Assembly: GCA_002167745.1 (NCBI GenBank)
Contig: NHCB01000014.1
Coordinates: forward strand, 27,456 to 91,455
Direction of reading: 5' to 3'
DNA length: 64,000 nucleotides
DNA from: Betaproteobacteria bacterium TMED22
GTDB taxonomy: Bacteria; Pseudomonadota; Gammaproteobacteria; Burkholderiales; Eutrophovitaceae
Positions within the stretch are counted from its first letter, which is position 1. Every line of letters starts with the position of its first letter. A program made the translations under genes and the position numbers. Shown in pieces: positions 54,697-63,369 of this stretch. The notes under the pieces were generated by a model. It did no database searches, had not been told where the DNA came from, and saw nothing but the letters and a program-made list of their open reading frames with translations.

Positions 54697-56358
54697 TTAT
54701 TTCAAAGACTTATACCGTATACGTTTAGGTTTTGCGCCCTCTTCCCCTAGTCGCCGGCGTTTATCTTCCTCATACTCCTGATAATTGCCGGCAAAGAACT
54801 CCGCATGCGAATTCCCTTCAAATGAAAGGATGTGCGTTGCGATACGATCCAAAAACCATCGATCATGCGATATAACAAGAGCTGATCCAGCAAACTCTAA
54901 AAGCGCACCTTCGAGCGCCCTCAGTGTCTCTACATCAAGGTCATTTGAGGGCTCGTCCAATAGCAGAACATTCCCACCCGCAATCAACGTTTTCGCCAAA
55001 TGTAATCTACCACGCTCCCCACCTGAAAGGTTACCAACAATTTTTTGTTGGTCCGACCCTTTAAAATTAAAACGACCAAGGTAAGCCCTTGAAGGCATCT
55101 CAAACCTTCCCACGGTCAGGACGTCTAAACCTTGGGAAACAGCTTCCCACACTGTTTTATCGTTAGGCAGAGAGTCGCGCATTTGATCTACAGCCACTAT
55201 TCTAGCGGTTTCCCCGATAACCACCTCACCAGAATCAGGCACCTCTGCTCCGGCTATCATCTTAAATAATGTCGATTTTCCGGCTCCATTTGGCCCAATC
55301 ACGCCAACAATTGCGCCGGGCGGTACCGCAAAGGACAGATCATCAATAAGCAGTCGCTCACCAAAGCCCTTCGAGACGGATTTAAATTCGATGACTTTAT
55401 CTCCTAACCGTTCGGCCACAGGGATAAAGATTTCTTGGGTCTCATTTCTCTTTTGGTATTCGTGAGAAGAGAGCTCTTCGAACCGCGACAAACGCGCTTT
55501 ACTCTTTACCTGCCGAGCCTTCGGATTAGAACGAACCCACTCTAGCTCCGTTTTAATCGTTTTTATGCGGGCAGACTCTTGCTTGTCTTCCATTTCTAAA
55601 CGCTTCTCTTTTTGCTCTAGCCAAGAAGAGTAGTTACCCTCCCAGGGAATTCCTTGCCCTCGATCCAGTTCTAAAATCCACTCCGCCGCATTATCTAAAA
55701 AATATCTGTCGTGTGTAACAGCAACCACGGTGCCGGTAAACCTTTGAAGGAACTGCTCAATCCAATTCACACTTTCTGCATCTAGGTGATTGGTCGGCTC
55801 ATCAAGTAACAGCATATCTGGCTTTGATAGCAGCAATTGACAAATTGCTACTCTTCGCTTCTCTCCCCCGGACAGAGTAGAAATACACGTGTCCCACTCA
55901 GGCAGTCTGAGCGCATCTGCGGCAATTTCAAGTTGCAAATCAGAATCAGACCCAGCTGCAGAAATAACTGCCTCGTAACGCGCTTGATCCTCGGCAAGTT
56001 TGTCAAAATCAGCATCTGGCTCTGCATAGGCCGCATAGATGTCATCAAGCTTTTTCTTGGCTTCAAGCACTTCCCCTAAACCCTCTTCAACCGCTTCTCG
56101 AACTGAGTGCTCTGGGTTTAAATCGGGCTCTTGAGGCAAATAACCGATGCGGATTCCAGCCATTGGGGTTGCCTCTCCCTCGATCTCCTTATCTTCGCCG
56201 GCCATAATACGAAGCAAACTAGACTTACCTGATCCGTTAAGACCTAAAACACCGATCTTAGCGCCAGGAAAAAATGAGAGGGAAATATTCTTGAGAATTT
56301 CACGCTTAGGAGGAACAATTTTACCAACCCCCATCATTGTATAAACGTACTGTGCCAT
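54697..56358 (-). CDS. ettA: Energy-dependent translational throttle protein EttA
   Basis: ABC-F ATPase that binds the ribosomal E site and senses ATP/ADP. It has 553 residues and two ABC domains: GLNGSGKSSLLRIMAG near residue 42 and LSGGEKRRVAICQLL near 165; GPNGAGKSTLFKMIAG near 360 and LSGGERGRLHLAKTL near 448. The arm and linker (KARQVKSKARLSRFEEL near 280) match EttA. No membrane domain. The Walker and signature motifs are intact. Confidence 0.95.
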   Translation of the reverse strand: MAQYVYTMMGVGKIVPPKREILKNISLSFFPGAKIGVLGLNGSGKSSLLRIMAGEDKEIEGEATPMAGIRIGYLPQEPDLNPEHSVREAVEEGLGEVLEAKKKLDDIYAAYAEPDADFDKLAEDQARYEAVISAAGSDSDLQLEIAADALRLPEWDTCISTLSGGEKRRVAICQLLLSKPDMLLLDEPTNHLDAESVNWIEQFLQRFTGTVVAVTHDRYFLDNAAEWILELDRGQGIPWEGNYSSWLEQKEKRLEMEDKQESARIKTIKTELEWVRSNPKARQVKSKARLSRFEELSSHEYQKRNETQEIFIPVAERLGDKVIEFKSVSKGFGERLLIDDLSFAVPPGAIVGVIGPNGAGKSTLFKMIAGAEVPDSGEVVIGETARIVAVDQMRDSLPNDKTVWEAVSQGLDVLTVGRFEMPSRAYLGRFNFKGSDQQKIVGNLSGGERGRLHLAKTLIAGGNVLLLDEPSNDLDVETLRALEGALLEFAGSALVISHDRWFLDRIATHILSFEGNSHAEFFAGNYQEYEEDKRRRLGEEGAKPKRIRYKSLK

Positions 56359-56504
56359 ATTTTAAATTACTGTTTTTATTGTGTTTTTAAGTATTTAACA
56401 ATACTTGTTTTATTACTTACACCTTACATCACAAGGTCCTTGATAGCTTTCCTGAGGATTTTTAGTGTATCGAGTAACCGTTATAGTAATGCATTCGGAC
56501 CACT

Positions 56505-56538
56505 AAATTGAGGAGTTTTTTAATAGTTTCCTCAATTT
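56505..56538. repeat. 10-bp inverted repeat between ettA and the small secreted-protein gene
   Basis: AAATTGAGGA and TCCTCAATTT flank a 14-base loop. A short U-run (five T, partly within the stem) follows on the plus strand, where no gene ends. On the minus strand it lies 27 bases beyond the small gene's stop but has no U-run. It could end that transcript by a non-standard route. Confidence 0.4.
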
Positions 56539-56564
56539 TTGCTTCGGAGTAATCCGGAATCGAT

Positions 56565-56792
56565 TTAATCCTCAACCCAACACTTATATTCTTCCTCGTC
56601 CTCCACCACACAATAAACAAGCTCGCCCCTCCATCTCAATGCAATACGCAGTCTTTCATCATATCCTGACGCAATCGTCTCCCCATTCAGTAAAACCTCA
56701 CGAGATTCAGACTGTGATAGTTTCTTAGCATTTCCAGACATAGAAACAGATAACCCAAGCACCAAAACGATCACATTAAATAATTTTTTCAT
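56565..56792 (-). CDS. Small secreted protein of unknown function
   Basis: A 75-residue protein with a clear signal peptide (KKLFNVIVLVLGLSVSMSGNA), leaving a mature part of about 50 residues. The mature part is rich in Arg and Glu, with two cysteines (YCVVEDEEEYKCWVED) that could form a disulphide. The ATG has AAGGAG five bases upstream, so it is a genuine gene; an in-frame TTG-like upstream start is weaker. I do not recognise the family. Confidence 0.65.
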   Translation of the reverse strand: MKKLFNVIVLVLGLSVSMSGNAKKLSQSESREVLLNGETIASGYDERLRIALRWRGELVYCVVEDEEEYKCWVED

Positions 56793-57110
56793 AAATTCTC
56801 CTTTTTTTATCATCGAATGTTGGTAGCACGTAAACCGAGACCACCATCTCTTCCACTAGGCGAGAACCGGCAGCTCTTGTGAATCATTATTGTCAAACGC
56901 GTCCTGAACGAGAAAACGCAATCTATGCCCTCGCATAATGATAATTAGTTTTAATTAGCGCCCTACCTTGTTCTAGATAGGCAGTTTTACCCTCAGCTCC
57001 ACTAATAACGGTCGGGCTATCTGGCTCCCATTGGAAGAACCTACGTTGACCTTAATTCAAATGCGCGCACGACGACAACATTTACGAAAAACCGAAATGG
57101 AGTTTCTAAT
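56793..57110. other. Non-coding stretch upstream of the small secreted-protein gene
   Basis: About 318 bases hold no intact gene. The right end (57022-57110) encodes, on the plus strand, a short segment RQHLRKTEMEFLIQPG that resembles the VOC-protein block KKLKQAEMQFLVEP of the gene at 52533. It could be a decayed VOC gene cut off by the neighbouring oxidoreductase gene. Otherwise nothing recognisable; a small-gene promoter must lie at its left end. Confidence 0.4.
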
Positions 57111-58466
57111 TCAACCCGGGGCAGAGGAACTAGCGTATGTGGACTCCATCTCGCGACGTACCTTTATCGCAATATCATTTGAGTCAAAGTGCACATCATC
57201 CCAAGTTAATGGCTGCCCCTGAATCTTCACATTTTTTAATTTAAGCCCATGCGCTAAACCTAATGGAAGCGCGCCCAGTTGTAACGACTTTTCAGCTGAA
57301 GCTAATTGCCCAACGACGGTATATCCACCCTCACCGTCTAATACCTCACCCACTTTTAGATCTCGCTTCGCCGCCGCCATTACATCCGCTCGGAATCCTG
57401 TTGGAGCACCTGTCGACTCACCACGCACTCCCACCGAAGCAACCGAAATACCGACTTCCAAACCGATCATATGCCATCGTTTATATAGCGACGCATACCG
57501 CCCGGTATCATCAGTCTTTACACCATACTCTTCAAAACAATTTTGAATATAAGAGGTATCTCCCTCGAAAACGACCCAGACTCCGTAACGGATATCATAT
57601 GGAATAGGAGTGCCTGAAGAGTCCAGAGACGAAACAACTTCAACCTGACCGTCATGATGCAAACACCCACCAATGGCTTTGGGTCTCATTAAATTTGGAA
57701 TGTCGTCAATACTTCCCGACGGGTACTCTAGACCATCAGGCGGCGCCACGAGTCCTGTTGCATTGCATACAGCAACACTTTCAATCGCAGGTTTTGATCC
57801 ATCCAAAAATGAATTAAACATTTTTGGATTCAGACCACCTCTCTCAGCCTGTTCAGGTGTTAATCCATAGTGACCCCAGACAGTTTCGGGGGTCGATTGC
57901 GCAAAATGTGGCATCCATTTGTGGCCTCTACCAGCAGAGACGACCTTGAATCCTGCAGCTCTTGCCCAGTCAACTAAATCGCAAATCAGCGCCGGTTGGT
58001 CTCCGTATGCCAAGCTATAAATTACGTCATTTTGTTGCGCGCACTGAGCGAGATAGGGGCCGCAAAGTGCATCTGCTTCTACTGTAACGTTAACAACGTG
58101 CTTTCTCTGCTCAATCGCGCTCAAAATATGTTCCACAGCAGCCGGAGGGTTACCGGTAGCCTCGATAACAATGTCAATTCTAGGGTCAGAAATGACTTTA
58201 GCCCAATCATCGGTCACCCATGTTGCGTCGGAGCGAATGGCATCATCTATTGATGCAGCCTGATATCGCTCTTGAGCCCAGCCAACTCGCTGCAAATTAG
58301 CGAACACATTTGCGGGATTTAAGTCCGCTATAGCAGCAACGTGTATCCCTGGAGTTTTATGTACTTGCGCTAAATACATTGACGCGAATTTCCCTGCACC
58401 AATAATCGCTACACGCAATGGGTTGCTACTGGCAGCTCTTGATAATAATTTGGAATATAAATTCAC
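57111..58466 (-). CDS. NAD(P)-dependent oxidoreductase with homoserine-dehydrogenase-like N-terminus and SAF-like C-terminus
   Basis: A 451-residue protein. The N-terminal Rossmann domain (VAIIGAGKFASMYLAQVHKT near residue 20) and WVTDDWAKVISDPRIDIVIEATG resemble the homoserine-dehydrogenase NAD-binding family. The C-terminal part (DVMAAAKRDLKVGEVLDGEGGYTVVG near 365) resembles a SAF domain. Similar proteins occur in sugar-acid and amino-sugar catabolism; no function is assigned here. The GTG has AAGGA upstream at nine bases. Third gene after the GntR regulator and the EctD-like dioxygenase, on the same strand. Confidence 0.75.
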   Translation of the reverse strand: MNLYSKLLSRAASSNPLRVAIIGAGKFASMYLAQVHKTPGIHVAAIADLNPANVFANLQRVGWAQERYQAASIDDAIRSDATWVTDDWAKVISDPRIDIVIEATGNPPAAVEHILSAIEQRKHVVNVTVEADALCGPYLAQCAQQNDVIYSLAYGDQPALICDLVDWARAAGFKVVSAGRGHKWMPHFAQSTPETVWGHYGLTPEQAERGGLNPKMFNSFLDGSKPAIESVAVCNATGLVAPPDGLEYPSGSIDDIPNLMRPKAIGGCLHHDGQVEVVSSLDSSGTPIPYDIRYGVWVVFEGDTSYIQNCFEEYGVKTDDTGRYASLYKRWHMIGLEVGISVASVGVRGESTGAPTGFRADVMAAAKRDLKVGEVLDGEGGYTVVGQLASAEKSLQLGALPLGLAHGLKLKNVKIQGQPLTWDDVHFDSNDIAIKVRREMESTYASSSAPG

Positions 58467-58497
58467 TCGTCAGTTCCTTGTATCTAGCGTACGTCGT

Positions 58498-59334
58498 TTA
58501 AATACCCTGCAACTCCTCAGCCGGAATTCCATCACTCCAAGGCAGGGAAACCTCATAGTCCTGCACCAAACAGTCGTCAGGTAGGCACTCAATTGGAGCA
58601 AACTCCCTGCCCGCTATGTAACCTGGCCGCTTAAACCGCTTGATATGATTTGAGACAGCACAAAGGCTCAAATACACCGCCTTTCGATCCCAAGGTGATA
58701 AATTTGAGCCAGAGGCATGCACGAGACAAGAATGAAACAGGATCATTGATCCGGCGCGCCCTTTAGGAGAGACGATCCCGCCCTCGCGCACCAAGGACGA
58801 GATGGTTTTGGGGTCGAGAGTCCACAGAGGATAACTGGTTGTTTCAGTATCGTGTCCTGCCTCCAACACACCCTGCTTATGGCTACCTGGTATAAACATG
58901 AGGGGACCATTGTGTTCATTAACGTCATCTAAAAATATTGCGATATTCATCGCTCTGGGCTCAGGCATTAAGTCGTCTGCATGCCACGTTCCGAAATCTT
59001 GGTGCCACTGCCAAACGTCCCCATCAAATGCCGCCTTCGCATTTACCTTGAATTGGTGCATATAGACCCCCTCGTCAAACAGCTGCTCGACAGGTTTAAT
59101 CATACGAGGGTGACGTGATAGGCGTGCAAACGCTGAATTATAATTATGGGCAGCCCAATTAGTGCGCACAGCTTTTTTGCCCTTCTCCCTTAAATTACAG
59201 ACAATATCTAACGCAAATAGATCATCCAATTGTGAAGTGAGCGAGTCCATTTCGGCAGTTTCGAATAGCGACGGAAAAAATAAAAATCCCTTTTCGTCAA
59301 ATTCTTTTAACTGCTCTTGGCTTAGTTGTTCCAT
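58498..59334 (-). CDS. Phytanoyl-CoA-dioxygenase-family protein, EctD-like
   Basis: A 278-residue 2-oxoglutarate/iron dioxygenase. The iron His and Asp lie in VWQWHQDFGTWHADDLMP near residue 108, which closely resembles the ectoine hydroxylase signature (HSDFETWHxEDGMP); the distal His is in FHSCLVHASGSNLSPW near 205. NGPLMFIPGSHKQG near 145 is also family-typical. No ectABC gene is nearby, so the substrate may not be ectoine. The gene lies between a GntR regulator and a SAF-domain dehydrogenase. Confidence 0.85.
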   Translation of the reverse strand: MEQLSQEQLKEFDEKGFLFFPSLFETAEMDSLTSQLDDLFALDIVCNLREKGKKAVRTNWAAHNYNSAFARLSRHPRMIKPVEQLFDEGVYMHQFKVNAKAAFDGDVWQWHQDFGTWHADDLMPEPRAMNIAIFLDDVNEHNGPLMFIPGSHKQGVLEAGHDTETTSYPLWTLDPKTISSLVREGGIVSPKGRAGSMILFHSCLVHASGSNLSPWDRKAVYLSLCAVSNHIKRFKRPGYIAGREFAPIECLPDDCLVQDYEVSLPWSDGIPAEELQGI

Positions 59335-59377
59335 GGATGCGATTCCTTTCTAAAAAAAGTACTCAATTAATTATTTA

Positions 59378-60031
59378 CTATTGACGATTCAAGGCGCTGG
59401 CTAGCGCTTCTCCCGCGGACTCGCCATGCGCTCGAGCCAATTGTTCCGCCAACAAACAATTTCCTTCATTTATAGCCTGTAATATCCCCTCATGCTCGTC
59501 CCAAATGCTATCGACGTCGCTCAGTTGTGCGACCACAGCACCCATCGCTCTTCTAATGTGCTGCCAATGAAATTCGGCTGAGTCCTTAATCATCGAGTTT
59601 CCTGATGCGTGATAAATTGACTGATGAAAATTTAAGTCTGCCTCGATCAGGGATGAGATTTTTCCAGTTAAACCAGCCTGCCTCCCCCGTGCTATCAGCT
59701 CAGAATCAAGTACAAGATGCTTCCTTGCGGCCTCTCTGGCTGCCAAGCCATCTAGCACTGATCTGACCTGATATGTTTGACGAATTTCGTCTGCATTGAT
59801 CGGTGCGATCATGAGGCCTCTCTTGCCTGCGTCGACAACAAACCCGTCTTTCCGAAGCAACCTAAGGGCCTGCAGGACAGGCTGCCGAGAAACATTTAAA
59901 GACTCTGCCAACCCCTGCTGAGTCACTCTAGTCTCAGGGGTTAATTGCGCAGTACAAATGGCCTCAAGTAAATTTTCATATACTTGATCGGTTAGATCTG
60001 GCAAGGCGTCAATTTCTTGCAATGGCTGCAA
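59378..60031 (-). CDS. GntR-family transcriptional regulator (FCD/FadR type)
   Basis: A 217-residue regulator with N-terminal winged helix (VYENLLEAICTAQLTPETRV, then TQQGLAESLNVSRQPVLQAL) and a helical FCD ligand domain (VRSVLDGLAAREAARKHL near residue 90; HQSIYHASGN near 132; DEHEGILQAINEGN near 180) with His residues that bind metal in this class. The start is TTG. An operator-like GTATACCGTATAC lies 26 bases upstream, fitting autoregulation. It probably controls the dioxygenase-dehydrogenase pair downstream. Confidence 0.88.
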   Translation of the reverse strand: MQPLQEIDALPDLTDQVYENLLEAICTAQLTPETRVTQQGLAESLNVSRQPVLQALRLLRKDGFVVDAGKRGLMIAPINADEIRQTYQVRSVLDGLAAREAARKHLVLDSELIARGRQAGLTGKISSLIEADLNFHQSIYHASGNSMIKDSAEFHWQHIRRAMGAVVAQLSDVDSIWDEHEGILQAINEGNCLLAEQLARAHGESAGEALASALNRQ

Positions 60032-60056
60032 AGGTTTCTCTCTAATTTAACAGTCC

Positions 60057-60069
60057 GTATACCGTATAC
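60057..60069. promoter_or_regulatory. Operator-like site GTATACCGTATAC next to the GntR gene
   Basis: Near-palindrome GTATAC-C-GTATAC, symmetric around one base. It lies 26 bases upstream of the GntR start, next to a -10-like TATACG on the minus strand. FCD-type GntR proteins commonly bind short palindromes of GTATAC type. A second copy lies at 60122-60130. Confidence 0.6.
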
Positions 60070-60119
60070 CAAAAAATAAATAAAGTACAATAAAAAATTT
60101 GGATCTCTGCGCCAATTTG

Positions 60120-60130
60120 TTATACGGTAT
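60120..60130. promoter_or_regulatory. Second ATACGGTAT operator-like site, before the divergent gene
   Basis: The core ATACGGTAT is the reverse complement of the ATACCGTAT core of the site at 60057. Centres are 63 bp apart, six helical turns, so both face the same side of DNA. It overlaps a candidate -10 TTATAC and lies eight bases before the divergent gene's ATG. Confidence 0.55.
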
Positions 60131-60137
60131 CGACCTT

Positions 60138-60638
60138 ATGAAATCACTAGGCAAGACAAAAACAGCATTTCTGCTTTTAGGTGCGGCCTTAGTGACTGCA
60201 GCATTTCTAGTCCCCACTAAAGAAACCCCAACATCAATACTTACCCCGGATATCATATGGGGCCAGCTCTCCATTTCACCACGCCCTGATATCAACGTTA
60301 CCGGGGTTCACCCAAACTCTATTGTTTTTGTATCAAATATCGAGCCCCAGGCGAGGCTAACCATCGCAAAAAACGGAAACTTCAGCAAGACCCCAAAAGA
60401 TATTGTTACATCACTTTGTCGAAACGACCGATGCACCTACGTTGCGTATAACAATCCCGACGTTGACGGCGCCATTGCAAGATTTCAATCTGATGATGAC
60501 CTTCAATTAGTACTCATCCGCTCACAAAAAGAACAAGTCTGGATGGAATATAAAGGCCCAACTGCGGCTTTCGTCTTCTTCGAACCACTAATCAGTGAGG
60601 TTCATCAACAGATCGAATCAAAGAACCAAGTCATCTAA
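60138..60638 (+). CDS. Membrane-anchored or secreted protein of unknown function
   Basis: A 166-residue protein with one N-terminal hydrophobic segment (TAFLLLGAALVTAAFLVP), probably a membrane anchor or signal peptide, then a soluble domain facing the periplasm. Two cysteines lie close together (SLCRNDRCTYVAY) near residue 100. I do not recognise the family. The chosen ATG lies eight bases after an operator-like site and has no Shine-Dalgarno, so a very short or absent leader is possible; an upstream in-frame start would run through the operator. It diverges from the GntR gene. Confidence 0.65.
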   Translation: MKSLGKTKTAFLLLGAALVTAAFLVPTKETPTSILTPDIIWGQLSISPRPDINVTGVHPNSIVFVSNIEPQARLTIAKNGNFSKTPKDIVTSLCRNDRCTYVAYNNPDVDGAIARFQSDDDLQLVLIRSQKEQVWMEYKGPTAAFVFFEPLISEVHQQIESKNQVI

Positions 60639-60753
60639 AAAAATACAAACCGTAAATTATTGGTGTGTCTTCCGTAAAAACGCGCTGGACAAACGAACGA
60701 GGCAAACACGACATTGTCGTAATATTAGTCTTTAAAAAAACAGAGCAAAAAAA

Positions 60754-63357
60754 ATGGAACAGCCCTCACTTCAACCAACACTACTAAAAGATTACACTCC
60801 ATCAGCCTTTCATATCCCAAAGGTAGATCTAGAGATATCGATCGAAAAAGACTTTACCGAGGTCCATACGAAGCTATACGTTGAAAAAACTATTGAAGCC
60901 GTTGGCACATCCGATCTTTGTCTAAACGGAGAACAACTTGAATTAATAGCACTCAAAAAGAATGGCTCTATAGTTGAGAAAAATGGCTACCGATTAAACA
61001 AGCACTCTTTAATTGTCATAAACCCTGGTGACTCATTTACCATCGAAACAACGGTGCGTATTCATCCAGAGAAAAACTCTCAACTAATGGGACTGTACGC
61101 ATCAAAGTATGGATACTTTACTCAATGCGAAGCAGAGGGCTTTCGCCGAATTACATACTTTTTGGACCGACCTGATGTTTTATCTCGATACACAACTAAG
61201 ATTATCGCACCAAAAGATAAATATCCGGTCCTTCTATCCAACGGAAACTTAAAAGACAGCGGCTCATTAAAAGACGGAAAACACTTCGCCCATTGGAGCG
61301 ACCCTTTCCCAAAACCGTCTTATCTTTTCGCTATGGTACTCGGACGACTGGAGAAGAATGAGGAGGAGTTCATCACAGCCTCAGGAAGAAGTGTTGCCTT
61401 GCAGATATACGCGCCCGCTCACCAAATTGAACAAACCAGCTTCGCGATGGAAGCACTAAAGAGATCCATGCGTTGGGATGAAAAACGCTTTGACCTCGAG
61501 GTAGACCTAGACCAATACATGATCGTGGCGGTTGATGATTTCAACATGGGGGCAATGGAAAATAAAGGTTTGAATATTTTTAACACGAAGTACATCCTTG
61601 CCAATCAAAACCTTTCCACCGACAGAGATTTTATGCTGTTGGACAGGGTTGTTGCTCACGAATACTTCCATAACTGGACAGGAAATCGCGTCACTTGTCG
61701 AGACTGGTTCCAGTTGAGCTTAAAAGAAGGGCTAACTGTCTTTCGAGACCAAGAGTATGGAGCAGACACCTACTCCAGAGGCGTGCAGCGTATTCAAGAG
61801 GTTCGTGGACTTAGAACAACTCAATTTCCTGAAGATGCAGGGCCTATGGCACACCCGATAAGACCAGACGCCTACGTCGAAATTAATAACTTTTACACCG
61901 CTACTGTATACGATAAGGGGGCCGAGGTTGTTCGAATGATTCACACCTTATTGGGGGAAGAAACGTTTCAACTCGGAATGAGGACATACTTCGAACGACA
62001 CGACGGGTGTGCCGTAACAACAGAGGAGTTTGTCTCTGCGATGGAACATGCCTCAGGCCAAGATTTATCCAATTTTAGACATTGGTACACTCAGGCAGGC
62101 ACGCCAACGGTAAAAGTATCGGGCAAATATAATGCGTCGAGCCAAGAATACATACTCGACTGTCACCAATCATTCGCGGGAGAAAAATTTAAAACAAATA
62201 AGCCCGCACACATTCCGATCAAAATCAAACTTCTTCAACCGAATGGGCTCTCACAAAAGGAGCAGACCATATCACTGTTAAAGTCGCGCGAATCTTTCAC
62301 CTTCAAGAACATAACGCAACCACCCATTCCTTCATTATTTCGAGAGTTTTCGTCTCCAATCATCCTGGACTTCGAGTATACCGATGAGGAGTTACTTTAT
62401 TTACTCGCTCATGATGATGATGCATTTAACCGCTGGGAAGCAGGACAGCAACTACAAAGTCGCTTGATGCTGAATTCCATGTCCTTAATGGAGAGGCATC
62501 TAAAGCCAACCTGGAATTCTCAATTTACTGACGTTTTATCTACATCTCTAAATGAGGTTAATGATGATCCAGCATTAATCGCGGAACTCTTCTCGACCCC
62601 GGCTGAGAGCCACCTAGCTGAATCGTGCATATCAGTTAAACCTGACTTGTTACACGCAACTCGTAATGCATTAAGAGCAGAAATAGCAAGTGCGCTCGAA
62701 ACCCAATTACTGCAAGTCTACCGCGATCATTCGAATGCTGGTCGCTACTCTCCGGATGCGAGATCTGCCGGACAACGTACTATCAAAAATGTCTGTTTGC
62801 AATTACTTGTTGAAACAGAAAAAGATGAATATGTGGACTTATGCCTTCGGCAAAGTGAGACGGCAACTAACATGACAGATGAATATGCCGCTCTTCAATC
62901 TATTGTTCATACGGATAGAGTCGACCGAGAGGGCGCATTAACGAGCTTTCATCGCAAATGGAAGTCGGAGCCGCTCGCCATGGACAAGTGGTTCGCTGTG
63001 CAAGCCGGTTCACGCGTAAAAGATACCGTAGAGCGAGTTGAAAGACTGATCCACCACCCGTCATTCGACATAAAAAACCCAAATAAAGCATTCGCCCTAC
63101 TAAGAACTTTCGCGTCGAACCATGTTCACTTCCACCGTCCAGACGGAGCGGGCTACAATTTAATTTCCAATGCGGTCATAGAAATTGATAAACTCAATCC
63201 ACAAGTGGCCGCTCGAATTGCGCGTAGCTTTGACAGATGGAAAAAATTTGATAACAAGCGCCAATCTCATGCGAAATTGGCGTTGGAAAAAATTATCAAT
63301 CAACCTAGGCTATCAAAAGATACCGGTGAAATTGTTTCTAAAACCCTGAAAGGATAA
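60754..63357 (+). CDS. pepN: Aminopeptidase N
   Basis: M1-family zinc aminopeptidase that removes N-terminal residues from peptides in the cytoplasm. It has 867 residues. The substrate-binding GAMENKGLN lies near residue 270, the zinc motif HEYFHNWTGNRV near 305 with the later Glu in LKEGLTVFRDQEY. The N-terminal saddle and the long C-terminal helical domain of the gammaproteobacterial PepN type (DUF3458-like) are present. No signal peptide is visible. Confidence 0.96.
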   Translation: MEQPSLQPTLLKDYTPSAFHIPKVDLEISIEKDFTEVHTKLYVEKTIEAVGTSDLCLNGEQLELIALKKNGSIVEKNGYRLNKHSLIVINPGDSFTIETTVRIHPEKNSQLMGLYASKYGYFTQCEAEGFRRITYFLDRPDVLSRYTTKIIAPKDKYPVLLSNGNLKDSGSLKDGKHFAHWSDPFPKPSYLFAMVLGRLEKNEEEFITASGRSVALQIYAPAHQIEQTSFAMEALKRSMRWDEKRFDLEVDLDQYMIVAVDDFNMGAMENKGLNIFNTKYILANQNLSTDRDFMLLDRVVAHEYFHNWTGNRVTCRDWFQLSLKEGLTVFRDQEYGADTYSRGVQRIQEVRGLRTTQFPEDAGPMAHPIRPDAYVEINNFYTATVYDKGAEVVRMIHTLLGEETFQLGMRTYFERHDGCAVTTEEFVSAMEHASGQDLSNFRHWYTQAGTPTVKVSGKYNASSQEYILDCHQSFAGEKFKTNKPAHIPIKIKLLQPNGLSQKEQTISLLKSRESFTFKNITQPPIPSLFREFSSPIILDFEYTDEELLYLLAHDDDAFNRWEAGQQLQSRLMLNSMSLMERHLKPTWNSQFTDVLSTSLNEVNDDPALIAELFSTPAESHLAESCISVKPDLLHATRNALRAEIASALETQLLQVYRDHSNAGRYSPDARSAGQRTIKNVCLQLLVETEKDEYVDLCLRQSETATNMTDEYAALQSIVHTDRVDREGALTSFHRKWKSEPLAMDKWFAVQAGSRVKDTVERVERLIHHPSFDIKNPNKAFALLRTFASNHVHFHRPDGAGYNLISNAVIEIDKLNPQVAARIARSFDRWKKFDNKRQSHAKLALEKIINQPRLSKDTGEIVSKTLKG

Positions 63358-63369
63358 GGTGCAGGCTCA

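Noticed and set aside
54711..54723. ATACCGTAT, the same core as the GntR operator, within the end of ettA
   Set aside because: It lies inside coding sequence (codons for Arg-Ile-Arg-Tyr-Lys) far from a promoter; a 9-base match can arise by chance.
58498..59334. Ectoine hydroxylase EctD itself
   Set aside because: The signature is close, but no ectABC or regulator of ectoine synthesis is present, so only EctD-like is claimed.
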